The notes: generated from the sequence alone by a model not told the origin. Counted from the stretch's first letter, positions 1 to 6,624 are shown. The stretch: DNA of 15,384 bases from Gammaproteobacteria bacterium RIFCSPHIGHO2_02_FULL_42_13 (GCA_001801405.1 MGXQ01000020.1:1-15384); one strand, 5' to 3'. Numbers and translations: made by a program.

Positions 1-903
1 AAAGGCATATTTTTATCGAGTAAAGTGCCACTACGTAATCGAAATAACGAAGTCATTGGCATGGTCGGCATTTCAATCGACATCACCGAACGCAAAAAAA
101 TGGAATCCCAGCTCCGCGACGCGGCCATCAAAGAAAAACAACAAGAAGAAAAAACTCGCGTGATGGAAATCTTTGCCGCCGGCATTGCGCATGAGTTGCG
201 AACGCCGCTCACCGCAATTACCTCAGCCGCGGGTGGCATTACCAAATTTTTGCCGCGCTTAGTCGAAGTTTATAACATGGCTGAAACAGCGGGCATGGAT
301 ATTCCACTCATTCGCCACTCCCATCTTGCAGTTTTAAAAGATGTCGCAGAACATATTACACATGAAGGGGAGTATCTCCAATCCGTTATTACCATGATGC
401 TGTCTGTCGTGCATAATACAAAAATTAAAACAGAAAATTTCACGACCTTATCTATGATTGCTTGCATTAAAGAATCGTTAAAAACCTATCCTTTCCGCGC
501 ACCTGAAGAAAAAGCTGCCATTCACTTTGATGAAAAAAACGATTTTCAATTCTATGGCGATGAAAAATTCACGCTCAATATCTTATTTAATCTGATCAAA
601 AATGCCTTATATTTTACTGCTAAAGCAGAGAGAGGCGAAATTACCATTTGGCTAGAAAACAAAAAAGACTCGAATGAATTACACTTTAAAGACACAGGCG
701 CCGGCATTGCGGCAGCTGATCTTCCGCATATTTTTGAAGAATTCTTTTCTCGTCGCGATAACGGCACGGGCATCGGTCTTTCGTTCACCACTCGCGTTAT
801 GGAAGCGTTTGGCGGCAAGATTACCTGCGATTCAATTGAAGGTGAATTTACGCATTTTACGCTAACGTTTCCGGTTTTGGGAACGAAGGAAATGAATCAA
901 TAA
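1..903 (+). CDS. Sensor histidine kinase, 3' part (PAS end, HisKA, HATPase_c); 5' end outside window
   Basis: The reading frame is open from the first base, so the gene starts upstream; 300 residues are visible. Residues 1-33 look like the end of a PAS domain (GMVGISIDITERK), followed by a charged coiled linker. The H-box is HELRTPL with phospho-acceptor His64. The ATPase domain shows an N-box (NLIKNAL, Asn201), G1 (DTGAGI), an F-box-like FEEFF and G2 (GTGIGLSF). The His-to-Asn spacing of about 137 residues is long, and no receiver domain follows. The domain style recalls CqsS/LqsS-type quorum-sensing kinases, which is an impression and not a search result. It should autophosphorylate and pass phosphate to an unseen response regulator. 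A GTG at 25 is only an internal codon. The gene ends inside the 3' end of the convergent ATPase gene (7-bp overlap), and no terminator lies between them. Confidence 0.9.
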   Translation, partial: KGIFLSSKVPLRNRNNEVIGMVGISIDITERKKMESQLRDAAIKEKQQEEKTRVMEIFAAGIAHELRTPLTAITSAAGGITKFLPRLVEVYNMAETAGMDIPLIRHSHLAVLKDVAEHITHEGEYLQSVITMMLSVVHNTKIKTENFTTLSMIACIKESLKTYPFRAPEEKAAIHFDEKNDFQFYGDEKFTLNILFNLIKNALYFTAKAERGEITIWLENKKDSNELHFKDTGAGIAAADLPHIFEEFFSRRDNGTGIGLSFTTRVMEAFGGKITCDSIEGEFTHFTLTFPVLGTKEMNQ

Positions 904-2018
904 TCAAGCGCTTTAAGAAAGCTCAATACGTTTCTTATTTCGATATTTTTATCTATGCGCTCTTGTTTTAATTCTTGCACAACCTGTACCGCGGGCACAT
1001 GATATTTTTCATGAAACGTTAAAAGATTTGCACTTAACTGTTTATCCGCATATTTTACTTCAATCATTTTTTGAATTTCATCGTGATGCACAATCGCAAA
1101 ATCCACTTCTTTGCCTTCTTTTGTACGCAAATAATGCAATGCGTAAGGCTCTCCCTGATAATCCACTTTACCATAAATATCTTTTAACAAACAGGTGGCC
1201 ACTAAATTTTCTAGCTTAGCACCATTATCGCCATTGACTAACCCCGTATCAAAAAAATATATTTTTGGTTCTTTTAATAAACTTCTCGCAATGTTTTTTG
1301 AAAACGGCGTCACCCTAAAAATAATATAAAGCGCCTCAAAAATTTGAATATATTTTTTAACCGTATTAGGCGAAACACCCACGTCTTCTGCGATTGACTT
1401 AAATGAAACAGGTGAACCGACCTTGCTTCGCAAGAGTTCCAAAACCAATTGGATTGATTTTAAATCATGAATATGATTAAAATCAAAAATATCCACTCTC
1501 ATTAAACTGTCGATATATTGAGATCGCCAGCGTTTTACATCAGTCATATTGGCTGCCAAAAAAGGCTCTGGAAATCCACTGTGCTCAATAAAGCGATTTA
1601 AATCGTTCGATAATTGATGTTGTGAAAGTTCAGCCGGCGAAAATGGTAATAATCGATGAGAAAAATATCGCCCCGCCAATGAATCACCCACTTGTTTCAA
1701 CACATCTAAACGAGCACTACCCGTTACAAGAATTTTTAAATGCGGTGATTTCGTATCATAAACACCCTTGAGATAATTTTTCCAGTCCGACATTTTGTGG
1801 AGTTCATCTAAAATTAATAGATCCGTTGAAGCTAACCACGCTTCATTATGAATTATTTTTCGATCTTCCAAATGATCATAATTAAGATACGTCGATGATT
1901 TAAAATGCGAGGCAATATCCTTGGCCAACCAGGTTTTCCCCGATTGCCGAGGCCCCGATAAAAAAACCATCTTTTTATCCAGATCTTGTAGGATCGCTTT
2001 CTTTTGCCGTCTTTCCAT
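897..2018 (-). CDS. AAA ATPase (AAA_14) with DUF4143 domain
   Basis: A 373-residue protein of the common AAA_14/DUF4143 family, whose biological role is largely unknown. Walker A is GPRQSGKT (22-29), Walker B is LLILDE (67-72) and a sensor-like VTGSAR lies at 98-103. A winged-helix-like stretch (about 207-222, VSPNTVKKY) comes next. The C-terminal part holds EVDF (Asp306) and IEVK (Glu320, Lys322), the D...ExK signature of PD-(D/E)xK nuclease-like folds. Such proteins are often found beside toxin-antitoxin and defence genes, as here next to higBA. The start at 2018 has no Shine-Dalgarno sequence but lies 7 nt after a perfect TATAAT, so a leaderless transcript is likely. The 3' end overlaps the convergent kinase gene by 7 bp. 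It is full length for the family with no visible damage. Confidence 0.88.
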   Translation of the reverse strand: MERRQKKAILQDLDKKMVFLSGPRQSGKTWLAKDIASHFKSSTYLNYDHLEDRKIIHNEAWLASTDLLILDELHKMSDWKNYLKGVYDTKSPHLKILVTGSARLDVLKQVGDSLAGRYFSHRLLPFSPAELSQHQLSNDLNRFIEHSGFPEPFLAANMTDVKRWRSQYIDSLMRVDIFDFNHIHDLKSIQLVLELLRSKVGSPVSFKSIAEDVGVSPNTVKKYIQIFEALYIIFRVTPFSKNIARSLLKEPKIYFFDTGLVNGDNGAKLENLVATCLLKDIYGKVDYQGEPYALHYLRTKEGKEVDFAIVHHDEIQKMIEVKYADKQLSANLLTFHEKYHVPAVQVVQELKQERIDKNIEIRNVLSFLKALDY

Positions 2019-2025
2019 ATTGACT

Positions 2026-2053
2026 ATTATAGAACAGATTGCAAAAAAGTCAA
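2026..2053 (-). promoter_or_regulatory. Sigma70-type promoter of the DUF4143 ATPase, probably leaderless
   Basis: On the minus strand TTGACT (2048-2053) and TATAAT (2026-2031) are separated by 16 bp. Only 7 nt lie between the -10 and the ATG at 2018, so transcription should start at or within two bases of the start codon. An 11-bp direct repeat (plus-strand gcaaaaaagtc) occurs at 2041-2051, overlapping the -35, and again at 2073-2083. The 32-bp offset is about three helical turns, which suggests a regulator site. The promoter is seen in sequence; start point and regulation are inferred. Confidence 0.6.
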
Positions 2054-2187
2054 GACTTTATAGCATTCCGGTGCAAAAAAGTCAGAAATTGGCTCAAGCA
2101 AAAACGAGACTCAATAAATCACATTCATCGCTTCCTGCAAATGCATACCTAAACCTGATATCGGTAAAATTTAGAATCAACCTGCAT

Positions 2188-2319
2188 AAACAATGTTTTT
2201 GCTTTTTTATGCACATATCCTGGCATGACCCGAAATAGGAACATCGGCTTGGCACGTCTACTCGCGCTTTATTATGCGGCTTCATCAAACGGCACAACTT
2301 TAATTTTATTTTTTTTCTG
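2188..2319. repeat. Duplicated tract T, copy 1 (higA 3' end plus downstream flank)
   Basis: This 132-bp tract matches 6492-6623 in the same orientation without gaps and with about 7 mismatches (about 95% identity by eye). It contains the last 16 codons of higA and 84 bp beyond its stop. In both copies it lies just upstream of an ATPase gene. It marks one side of a segmental duplication. The rest of the 2019-2271 gap holds the ATPase promoter and nothing else I recognise. Confidence 0.85.
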
Positions 2320-2562
2320 TTTGATCAACCAAACATCATACTGTGCTTGCATATTGATCCAGAGTTCAACACTCGTATTAAAAAATTTTGACAACCGCAT
2401 CGCCATTTCTGGACTAATGCCGGTATGTTCATTTAACAGGCGCGATAATGTCGTACGGCTAACCCCAAGATGCTCTGCTGCCTCGGTGACAGAAAGCCCT
2501 GTGCCATCAATTAAAGCGGCTTTCACATTCAAGCCCGGATGTAACGGATTGTGTATAACCAT
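2272..2562 (-). CDS. higA: HigA-family antitoxin (XRE-type helix-turn-helix)
   Basis: A 96-residue antitoxin that should bind and neutralise the HigB toxin and repress the operon. The N-terminal HPGLNVKAAL and the helix-turn-helix LSVTEAAEHLGVSRTTLSRLLNE (about residues 23-45) are typical of HigA. They are followed by SGISPEMALRL-like TGISPEMAMRL and a WINMQAQYD segment that matches the family closely. The start at 2562 is preceded by a good GAGGTGA ribosome site. The gene begins 8 bp after the toxin stop codon, the usual toxin-first HigBA order. Its last 16 codons are duplicated near 6576-6623, where the rest of the gene is missing. Confidence 0.93.
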   Translation of the reverse strand: MVIHNPLHPGLNVKAALIDGTGLSVTEAAEHLGVSRTTLSRLLNEHTGISPEMAMRLSKFFNTSVELWINMQAQYDVWLIKQKKNKIKVVPFDEAA

Positions 2563-2570
2563 AAATCACC

Positions 2571-2849
2571 TCAATGATAGTCTAAATAATCAACTAATAC
2601 TGCATGGATCCCTTCAAATTCAAAAATAACCCGCCAATTTTTATTAACGGTTACAGAATAATAGCCTTTAAAATCGCCTGTTAATTTGTGAAATCGCATA
2701 TCAGGCAAATTCATATCATTGGGTTCAACGGCCGCATCTAATCGTTGCAAGATGATTTGCAACTGAAATTTATGCTTGGCATTAATGCCCGCTGTTGAGC
2801 CAGTTTGATAGAACTTTTTCAAGCCCTTATGCGTCCAGCTCTTTATCAT
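2571..2849 (-). CDS. higB: HigB-family toxin (RelE/ParE superfamily mRNA interferase)
   Basis: A 92-residue toxin of the HigB group; relatives cleave mRNA at the ribosome and are held in check by HigA. The family-typical start MIKSW.HKGLKKFYQTGS, the central MRFHKLTGDFKGYYSVTVNKNWRVIFEF and the terminal DYLDYH are all present. The length is normal and I see no disruption, so the toxin is likely functional. The ATG at 2849 has no Shine-Dalgarno sequence and lies only 6 nt after a -10 element, so the first gene of the operon may be read from a leaderless mRNA while higA has a strong ribosome site. That would favour antitoxin synthesis over toxin (inference). Confidence 0.93.
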   Translation of the reverse strand: MIKSWTHKGLKKFYQTGSTAGINAKHKFQLQIILQRLDAAVEPNDMNLPDMRFHKLTGDFKGYYSVTVNKNWRVIFEFEGIHAVLVDYLDYH

Positions 2850-2851
2850 CT

Positions 2852-2884
2852 GTTAAGTGTAGCGCATCACTTAACGTTTTGCAA
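2852..2884 (-). promoter_or_regulatory. higBA promoter with overlapping palindromic operator
   Basis: On the minus strand TTGCAA (2879-2884), a 17-bp spacer and TACACT (2856-2861) form a sigma70-type promoter. A palindrome with perfect 8-bp arms, GTTAAGTG (2852-2859) and CACTTAAC (2868-2875), covers the -10 and most of the spacer. Its centre keeps a symmetric GCGC. This is where a HigA dimer or HigBA complex would be expected to repress its own operon. The -10 ends 6 nt before the higB ATG. Confidence 0.72.
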
Positions 2885-2909
2885 GGAAAAGTTCACCCGC
2901 CGCTTTCGA

Positions 2910-2996
2910 TCAGCTTTTGAAATCAAACAACACATTGGCCGCCGAATCTGCAAACTGCCGCCCTGCCTCAATATATTCCAAAACCATCACTGACAA
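2910..2996 (-). pseudogene. C-terminal remnant of an unidentified gene
   Basis: A short minus-strand reading frame has protein-like composition (VLEYIEAGRQFADSAANV, ending FDFKS and a stop at 2910-2912). It has no ribosome site and is cut at its 5' end exactly where the repeated tract starting at 2998 begins, with a stop codon in the repeat. It looks like the tail of a gene whose front was lost when the repeat and toxin-antitoxin block arrived. I cannot name the parent gene, and 25 residues is short enough that chance is possible. Confidence 0.3.
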
Positions 2997-2997
2997 A

Positions 2998-3141
2998 GCT
3001 CACCTGAGCGTAACACACGCCAATATCTTACAACATTTTAATCCGCTCAGCTCAGAGGTGCGGAAAGAGAGGCGCAGCAAGCATTTCAGCACCCCTCATT
3101 TCCCCAGCTCTGAGCTGCGCGAAATTAGACTGCGCCACAAT
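2998..3141. repeat. Duplicated tract A+B, copy 1, with inverted ends
   Basis: Block A (2998-3040, 43 bp) recurs at 6625-6667. Block B (3040-3141, about 102 bp) recurs at 6827-6932 with very few changes plus a 4-bp ATTA insertion in copy 2. In this copy A and B are contiguous. Block B has inverted ends (cagctcagag at 3048-3057 against ctctgagctg at 3108-3117) and could fold into an imperfect hairpin, like a small non-autonomous element. Its right end supplies the stop and last codons of the AbiEii gene. Confidence 0.8.
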
Positions 3142-3961
3142 ATGCCTCTCTTATTTCGCGGATGCTTAAAAAATTAATTACTTTCTTCCTTACATTCTCA
3201 ACCTCAGCCAACGGATCATAAGACAAAGCAGTATCCTGCCGTAGCAATGGCGCGATATCTTCAATAAAAGACACATCATTTAATTTTTCCGATAAATTGG
3301 CTTCAAATTCAGCGCGGGAAATTTTTGTTGCAGCATGATCCATGTAGTGATCGAAACATTGGATGACTTTATTTATTTCAAGCGATGGAAATTGTTTTAA
3401 TGCCATCGCTATATCGAATAAATCACGTCCTTTTTTTCGCTGGTAAAGCGCGCGTAATTTTGTGCCTAGCAATTCTTCTAGTGTATACGTCGTCAATTCG
3501 GCTTTATTTGAAACCCATTGGTTTTCAACAGCAAATATTTTTTTAACCAAGCCCAATACAGTAAAATGTTCGCGAGTGTTGATTTCAACTTTTAATCGCA
3601 TCGGCGTAATAGGAATGCTTTCGGAATCAAACCGATAAATGAAAGTCGCTCTTCCTTCTTTTAATTTCCATTTTGGCTCGCCTAGCCACGGGTTTAGCCG
3701 TCCTCGTAATGCTTCAAAAACAGGACCAATTGCCCCCGTGTTAATTTGGACTAAATCAATATCTTCTGAATAACGCGCGGCTGGCTGAATAAATAGTTTG
3801 TGTAGTGCTGTGCCGCCGCGAAAAGCTAATGAATTTGCCAAGAGCGGTTCTGAAAAAATTTCGACAATCGCGCGCGACAAAACAAGATCTTGTTCAATTT
3901 GTGGCTCAGATAACCATGGCGCAAATGTTCGCCATTCATTGATGTAAGCTTGCGGAATCAT
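3125..3961 (-). CDS. abiEii: AbiEii/AbiGii-family nucleotidyltransferase (type IV toxin)
   Basis: A 278-residue toxin-like nucleotidyltransferase. AbiEii relatives act as bacteriostatic toxins in phage-abortive infection and are antagonised by AbiEi. The defining motif FRGGTALHK (about 47-55) is followed by RYSEDIDLV, whose DxD acidic pair should bind metal, and later by LLGTKLRALYQRKKGRDLFDI. The start codon overlaps the upstream antitoxin stop by 4 bp (ATGA at 3958-3961), which indicates translational coupling. The final CGAV and stop lie inside repeated block B and are shared with the unrelated chitinase gene, so the native C-terminus may have been replaced by the repeat. The catalytic part is intact. 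The partner for this toxin is the abiEi gene just upstream. Confidence 0.9.
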   Translation of the reverse strand: MIPQAYINEWRTFAPWLSEPQIEQDLVLSRAIVEIFSEPLLANSLAFRGGTALHKLFIQPAARYSEDIDLVQINTGAIGPVFEALRGRLNPWLGEPKWKLKEGRATFIYRFDSESIPITPMRLKVEINTREHFTVLGLVKKIFAVENQWVSNKAELTTYTLEELLGTKLRALYQRKKGRDLFDIAMALKQFPSLEINKVIQCFDHYMDHAATKISRAEFEANLSEKLNDVSFIEDIAPLLRQDTALSYDPLAEVENVRKKVINFLSIREIREAYCGAV

Positions 3962-4764
3962 AAATCAGCCTCTATTTTTTCGTTAATATACAACTGCCAT
4001 TCTTCATTTCGTGTCGTGTTTTCGTATATTTTATCGGTGCGTAGCGGGACGGGACGAATTTTTCTTTTATGTAGCCAGGTTTTAAATAACGAAATAATTT
4101 CTTGGTTTGCCTCGATGAGCTCCAACAAATAACCAAGTCGTTGCACATCGGGTGACGCTAAATGCCCATCTTCAAAAATCTTTTCAAACCTACTTTTATC
4201 AAAACGTTCCTGTAATTCGCTCAAGACGGTAGCTACATTATTTAAATATCCGGCAGGTTTAATATATCGAACTAAATCAAAAGCAGTTATTTCAGGAGTA
4301 GCAACTTGCATGTAACCGGTGACAGTTTTTACTGATTGACATTCAGATGACGAGATTTGTTTTTTGGTATAAAACTTGATAAAAAAATCCCCGACCTTTA
4401 CGGGTCGTAACGGTTTGTCCGTCATTACTTGGAAAACTTGCGGTTGTTGATGCGCCGCTCCGTGCAATGCCGCGGCGGAAAGTATGCCTACATAGTAAGG
4501 CTGTTGAAAAAATTTCATAAGTGAATCAATAAACCAAGTGATTGGCGGCGCGCCAACCTCACGATATTCCGTTGGGACAATGACATAAAAATTGCGAGTA
4601 GGACGGATGAGGCGTTTCTTTTTAATAAGACGTAATGCGGCGAATCTAAGCGCATCGGTGGAACAGTTGAGTTCCGCGAGCACATCAGTACGAGTAAACG
4701 TATATCTCCCGCTTACTTGCAAGGCATTTAGATGGCTGTCTAACGAGAGTTTTTCGCATTTCAT
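3958..4764 (-). CDS. abiEi: AbiEi-family antitoxin with N-terminal winged helix
   Basis: About 268 residues. The N-terminal 70 or so (GRYTFTRTDVLAEL...ALRFAALRLIKKKRLIRPTRNFY) read as a DNA-binding winged helix, followed by the AbiEi C-terminal domain with the typical PYYVGILSAAALHGAAHQQPQVFQVMT stretch split over about 95-120. AbiEi antitoxins repress their own operon and antagonise AbiEii. Two in-frame ATGs exist, at 4770 and 4764. The first lies directly against the predicted -10 (4771-4776) and could not be transcribed from it. The second is 6 nt downstream, the same geometry as higB, so I prefer 4764; the longer form would add two residues. No Shine-Dalgarno is visible. It overlaps abiEii by 4 bp. 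Confidence 0.87.
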   Translation of the reverse strand: MKCEKLSLDSHLNALQVSGRYTFTRTDVLAELNCSTDALRFAALRLIKKKRLIRPTRNFYVIVPTEYREVGAPPITWFIDSLMKFFQQPYYVGILSAAALHGAAHQQPQVFQVMTDKPLRPVKVGDFFIKFYTKKQISSSECQSVKTVTGYMQVATPEITAFDLVRYIKPAGYLNNVATVLSELQERFDKSRFEKIFEDGHLASPDVQRLGYLLELIEANQEIISLFKTWLHKRKIRPVPLRTDKIYENTTRNEEWQLYINEKIEADL

Positions 4765-4770
4765 TTGCAT

Positions 4771-4799
4771 AATGTATCGTATTGCGATACGAAACGCAA
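4771..4799 (-). promoter_or_regulatory. abiE promoter with inverted-repeat operator
   Basis: On the minus strand TTGCGT (4794-4799), a 17-bp spacer and TACATT (4771-4776) form a plausible sigma70 promoter. An inverted repeat GTATCG (4774-4779), 5 bp, CGATAC (4785-4790) overlaps the -10 and spacer. Autorepression by AbiEi through inverted repeats is established for other AbiE systems. The ATG at 4764 lies 6 nt beyond the -10, again predicting a leaderless message. Confidence 0.6.
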
Positions 4800-4862
4800 G
4801 TAAATTTATCAGAAAATTTTAGGGGTTGTTTACAACTCAGCATAATCGATTGATTTATAAGA

Positions 4863-4965
4863 GCAAACTCGTAGAATTGTAAATTATTAACCAACAATAA
4901 AACGAGTTTGCAATGATCCGACTAATGCTCACAGATGAGTCTTCCCATTGATTTTGAAATCAATG
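4863..4965. other. Inverted repeats between the abiE and DUF234-ATPase units
   Basis: The gap contains a 9-bp inverted repeat gcaaactcg (4863-4871) / cgagtttgc (4903-4911) with a 31-nt AT-rich middle. A second palindrome, cattgatt-ttga-aatcaatg, lies at 4946-4965 just past the ATPase stop. The octamer atgctcac is repeated at about 4925 and 4963. The palindrome near the stop might help terminate the ATPase transcript, but there is no T-tract. Nothing coding is seen. Confidence 0.4.
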
Positions 4966-4981
4966 CTCACGATGTTTCCCA

Positions 4982-6418
4982 CTATTTTAGAAAATCGCTA
5001 AAGTCAATCAATGCGGCAAAATAATCACTTTCCACCAATTCATCCGTAACTCCATTAATGTGAATCAATACGGGCACACATGAATACCGACGGGGTAACG
5101 CAAGCGCATCTAATTTTTTCTGCATTTTTGGAATAATATTTGCACCAATCTTTTCTCGAGAAAATTTAATTTCACATGCAAATAACGTATTATATTTTGT
5201 TTGAATAAGATAATCAATTTGACAACCCAATTGCTTAGTGGTTTTACGTTGAAAATAGGGATTATCGACACTGACCTCATCCACATTTAACCCCAGCGCA
5301 TCATAAATATATTCTCGATTATTCAGCACTAGGTTTTCAAATTGAAGACCGCCGATCGAATCCCAACCCGGCAACGCCAATAATGTCGTTTTTTGATATT
5401 TATTTTGACCAATCTGACTTAAGTGTGGCAAAATGTATTTTAAGTAAAAACGCAGATAATTATCACGCAACCGATATCGACTTAATGTGGACATTTGATC
5501 CGTTTTAATACCCCATGTAAAATCACGCACAATAAATCCTGCTTTAATCAAGGCATCAAGATAATCGCTCAATCGACCACTCTTTTTGTATTGAACTTTC
5601 TGAGCAATCGTATTAAATTCAGTCGGGCCGGTTAATAATGCACGTACAATTTTCTGGTATAGTTCACCTCTGTTTTCAAATAAATCATGAAAGATTTTTT
5701 TAAATTCTTTAACTAATAACCCATTTTTAGAAAAGCAAAGTCGTTTAATATTTGCATCGGCACTTTGATCTCCTCGAATTTGCTCAAGATACCAAGGAAT
5801 TCCGCCTACGATTGATAATATTTTAAACTTTTCATATACGGAGCGTTTAAACCGAACTTGCTCTAAAAATAGGTTCGATTCGCTCAAGGAGAGTTCATCT
5901 AGTGTTAACTCAAGCGAAATTCGACCAAAAAAGCCTGTACTACTTAATATATTTTTATCAATCCAAGTGGAAATAGAGCCGCATAAAATAAGAATTAATT
6001 GAGGATTTTTCTTAAAATGACGATCCCAAGCATTTTTAAGTTTTGGCAAAAAATCCGCCTCGTCAGCCGCCATCCAGGAAATTTCATCTAATAAAATAAC
6101 CGTGCGCCCTGTTTGTGTGTGCTGAGACAACTGCCAAAAAATATCTCCCCAGTCCTGATCACTGACCCCTGGCATACCCTGCTCTTTCATCTGACGCACG
6201 AATTCTGTCCGTTGATTAATTTTTTTAGCTGCTTTATCCTCTTTTGGAAACAAACCGATAAATTCATAAAACTGAAGGTCTTTGGCAAACTCCTCGGCCA
6301 ATCGGCTTTTACCAATTCGCCGCCGACCCTTAATCACAACCAAGCTCGCTGTTCGTTGCTTGAAAAGTCCTCTTAATTCCTCCAACTCATTCTGCCGACC
6401 AATAAAGGGTAAGCTCAT
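4982..6418 (-). CDS. Archaeal-type AAA ATPase (ATPase_2) with DUF234 nuclease-like C-terminus
   Basis: A 478-residue protein. Walker A is GRRRIGKS (31-38), Walker B is VILLDE (107-112) and the sensor-like CGSIS lies at 147-151. A wHTH-like segment (about 265-300, FNTIAQKVQYKKSGRLSDYL) follows. The C-terminus is of DUF234 type with Asp402 (QIDYLI) and Glu416-x-Lys418 (ACEIKF), the D...ExK signature of PD-(D/E)xK folds. I chose the ATG at 6418 because GGAGG lies 7 nt upstream and MSLPFIGRQNELEEL is the usual family start. The frame is open further upstream, but that part translates the duplicated tract T and is not credible. Function in the family is poorly known. The position next to abiE and higBA suggests an accessory or defence role. 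Confidence 0.88.
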   Translation of the reverse strand: MSLPFIGRQNELEELRGLFKQRTASLVVIKGRRRIGKSRLAEEFAKDLQFYEFIGLFPKEDKAAKKINQRTEFVRQMKEQGMPGVSDQDWGDIFWQLSQHTQTGRTVILLDEISWMAADEADFLPKLKNAWDRHFKKNPQLILILCGSISTWIDKNILSSTGFFGRISLELTLDELSLSESNLFLEQVRFKRSVYEKFKILSIVGGIPWYLEQIRGDQSADANIKRLCFSKNGLLVKEFKKIFHDLFENRGELYQKIVRALLTGPTEFNTIAQKVQYKKSGRLSDYLDALIKAGFIVRDFTWGIKTDQMSTLSRYRLRDNYLRFYLKYILPHLSQIGQNKYQKTTLLALPGWDSIGGLQFENLVLNNREYIYDALGLNVDEVSVDNPYFQRKTTKQLGCQIDYLIQTKYNTLFACEIKFSREKIGANIIPKMQKKLDALALPRRYSCVPVLIHINGVTDELVESDYFAALIDFSDFLK

Positions 6419-6430
6419 CCGATATCCTCC

Positions 6431-6497
6431 GCTCATAAAACAGTGTTTTTTCTGTTTCGTGAACAGTATAGCACAAGCTTTATCGTTCACAAAACAG
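6431..6497 (-). promoter_or_regulatory. Promoter of the DUF234 ATPase with three half-site repeats
   Basis: On the minus strand TTGTGA (6487-6492), 16 bp and an extended -10 TGC-TATACT (TATACT at 6465-6470) predict a start near 6458 and a leader of about 40 nt. The half-site CTGTTTTGTGAAC occurs three times: at 6485-6497, inverted at 6452-6464 (12 of 13 bases), and degenerate at 6431-6443. The first two form an inverted pair that brackets the -10, as expected for a repressor or activator site. The duplicated tract T begins at 6492, inside the -35. Confidence 0.6.
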
Positions 6498-6623
6498 TAT
6501 TTTTGCTTTTTTATGCACGCATCCTGGCATGACCCGAAATAGGAACATCGGCTTGGCGCGTCTACTCGCGCTTTATTATGCGGCTTCATTAAATGGCACA
6601 ACTTTAATTTTATTTTTTTTCTG
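6492..6623. repeat. Duplicated tract T, copy 2
   Basis: This is the second copy of the 132-bp tract at 2188-2319, with about 7 mismatches and no gaps. It is joined directly to block A, so everything between these tracts in copy 1 (most of higA, all of higB, the promoter and the gene remnant; about 680 bp) is absent. Confidence 0.85.
6576..6623 (-). pseudogene. higA remnant (last 15 codons and stop)
   Basis: The translation QKKNKIKVVPFNEAA plus stop matches the end of the intact HigA (QKKNKIKVVPFDEAA) with one substitution. No start, promoter or helix-turn-helix remains. It shows that a second higBA copy, or a duplicated piece of this one, once stood upstream of the DUF234 ATPase. Confidence 0.8.
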
Positions 6624-6624
6624 C

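Noticed and set aside
2041..2083. Possible CRISPR-like repeat (gcaaaaaagtc twice)
   Set aside because: Only two short copies and no spacers of uniform length; better read as promoter-linked sites.
2094..2297. Small minus-strand frame past the higA stop
   Set aside because: It only translates tract T, as does the sequence at 6492-6623; no ribosome site and no family resemblance.
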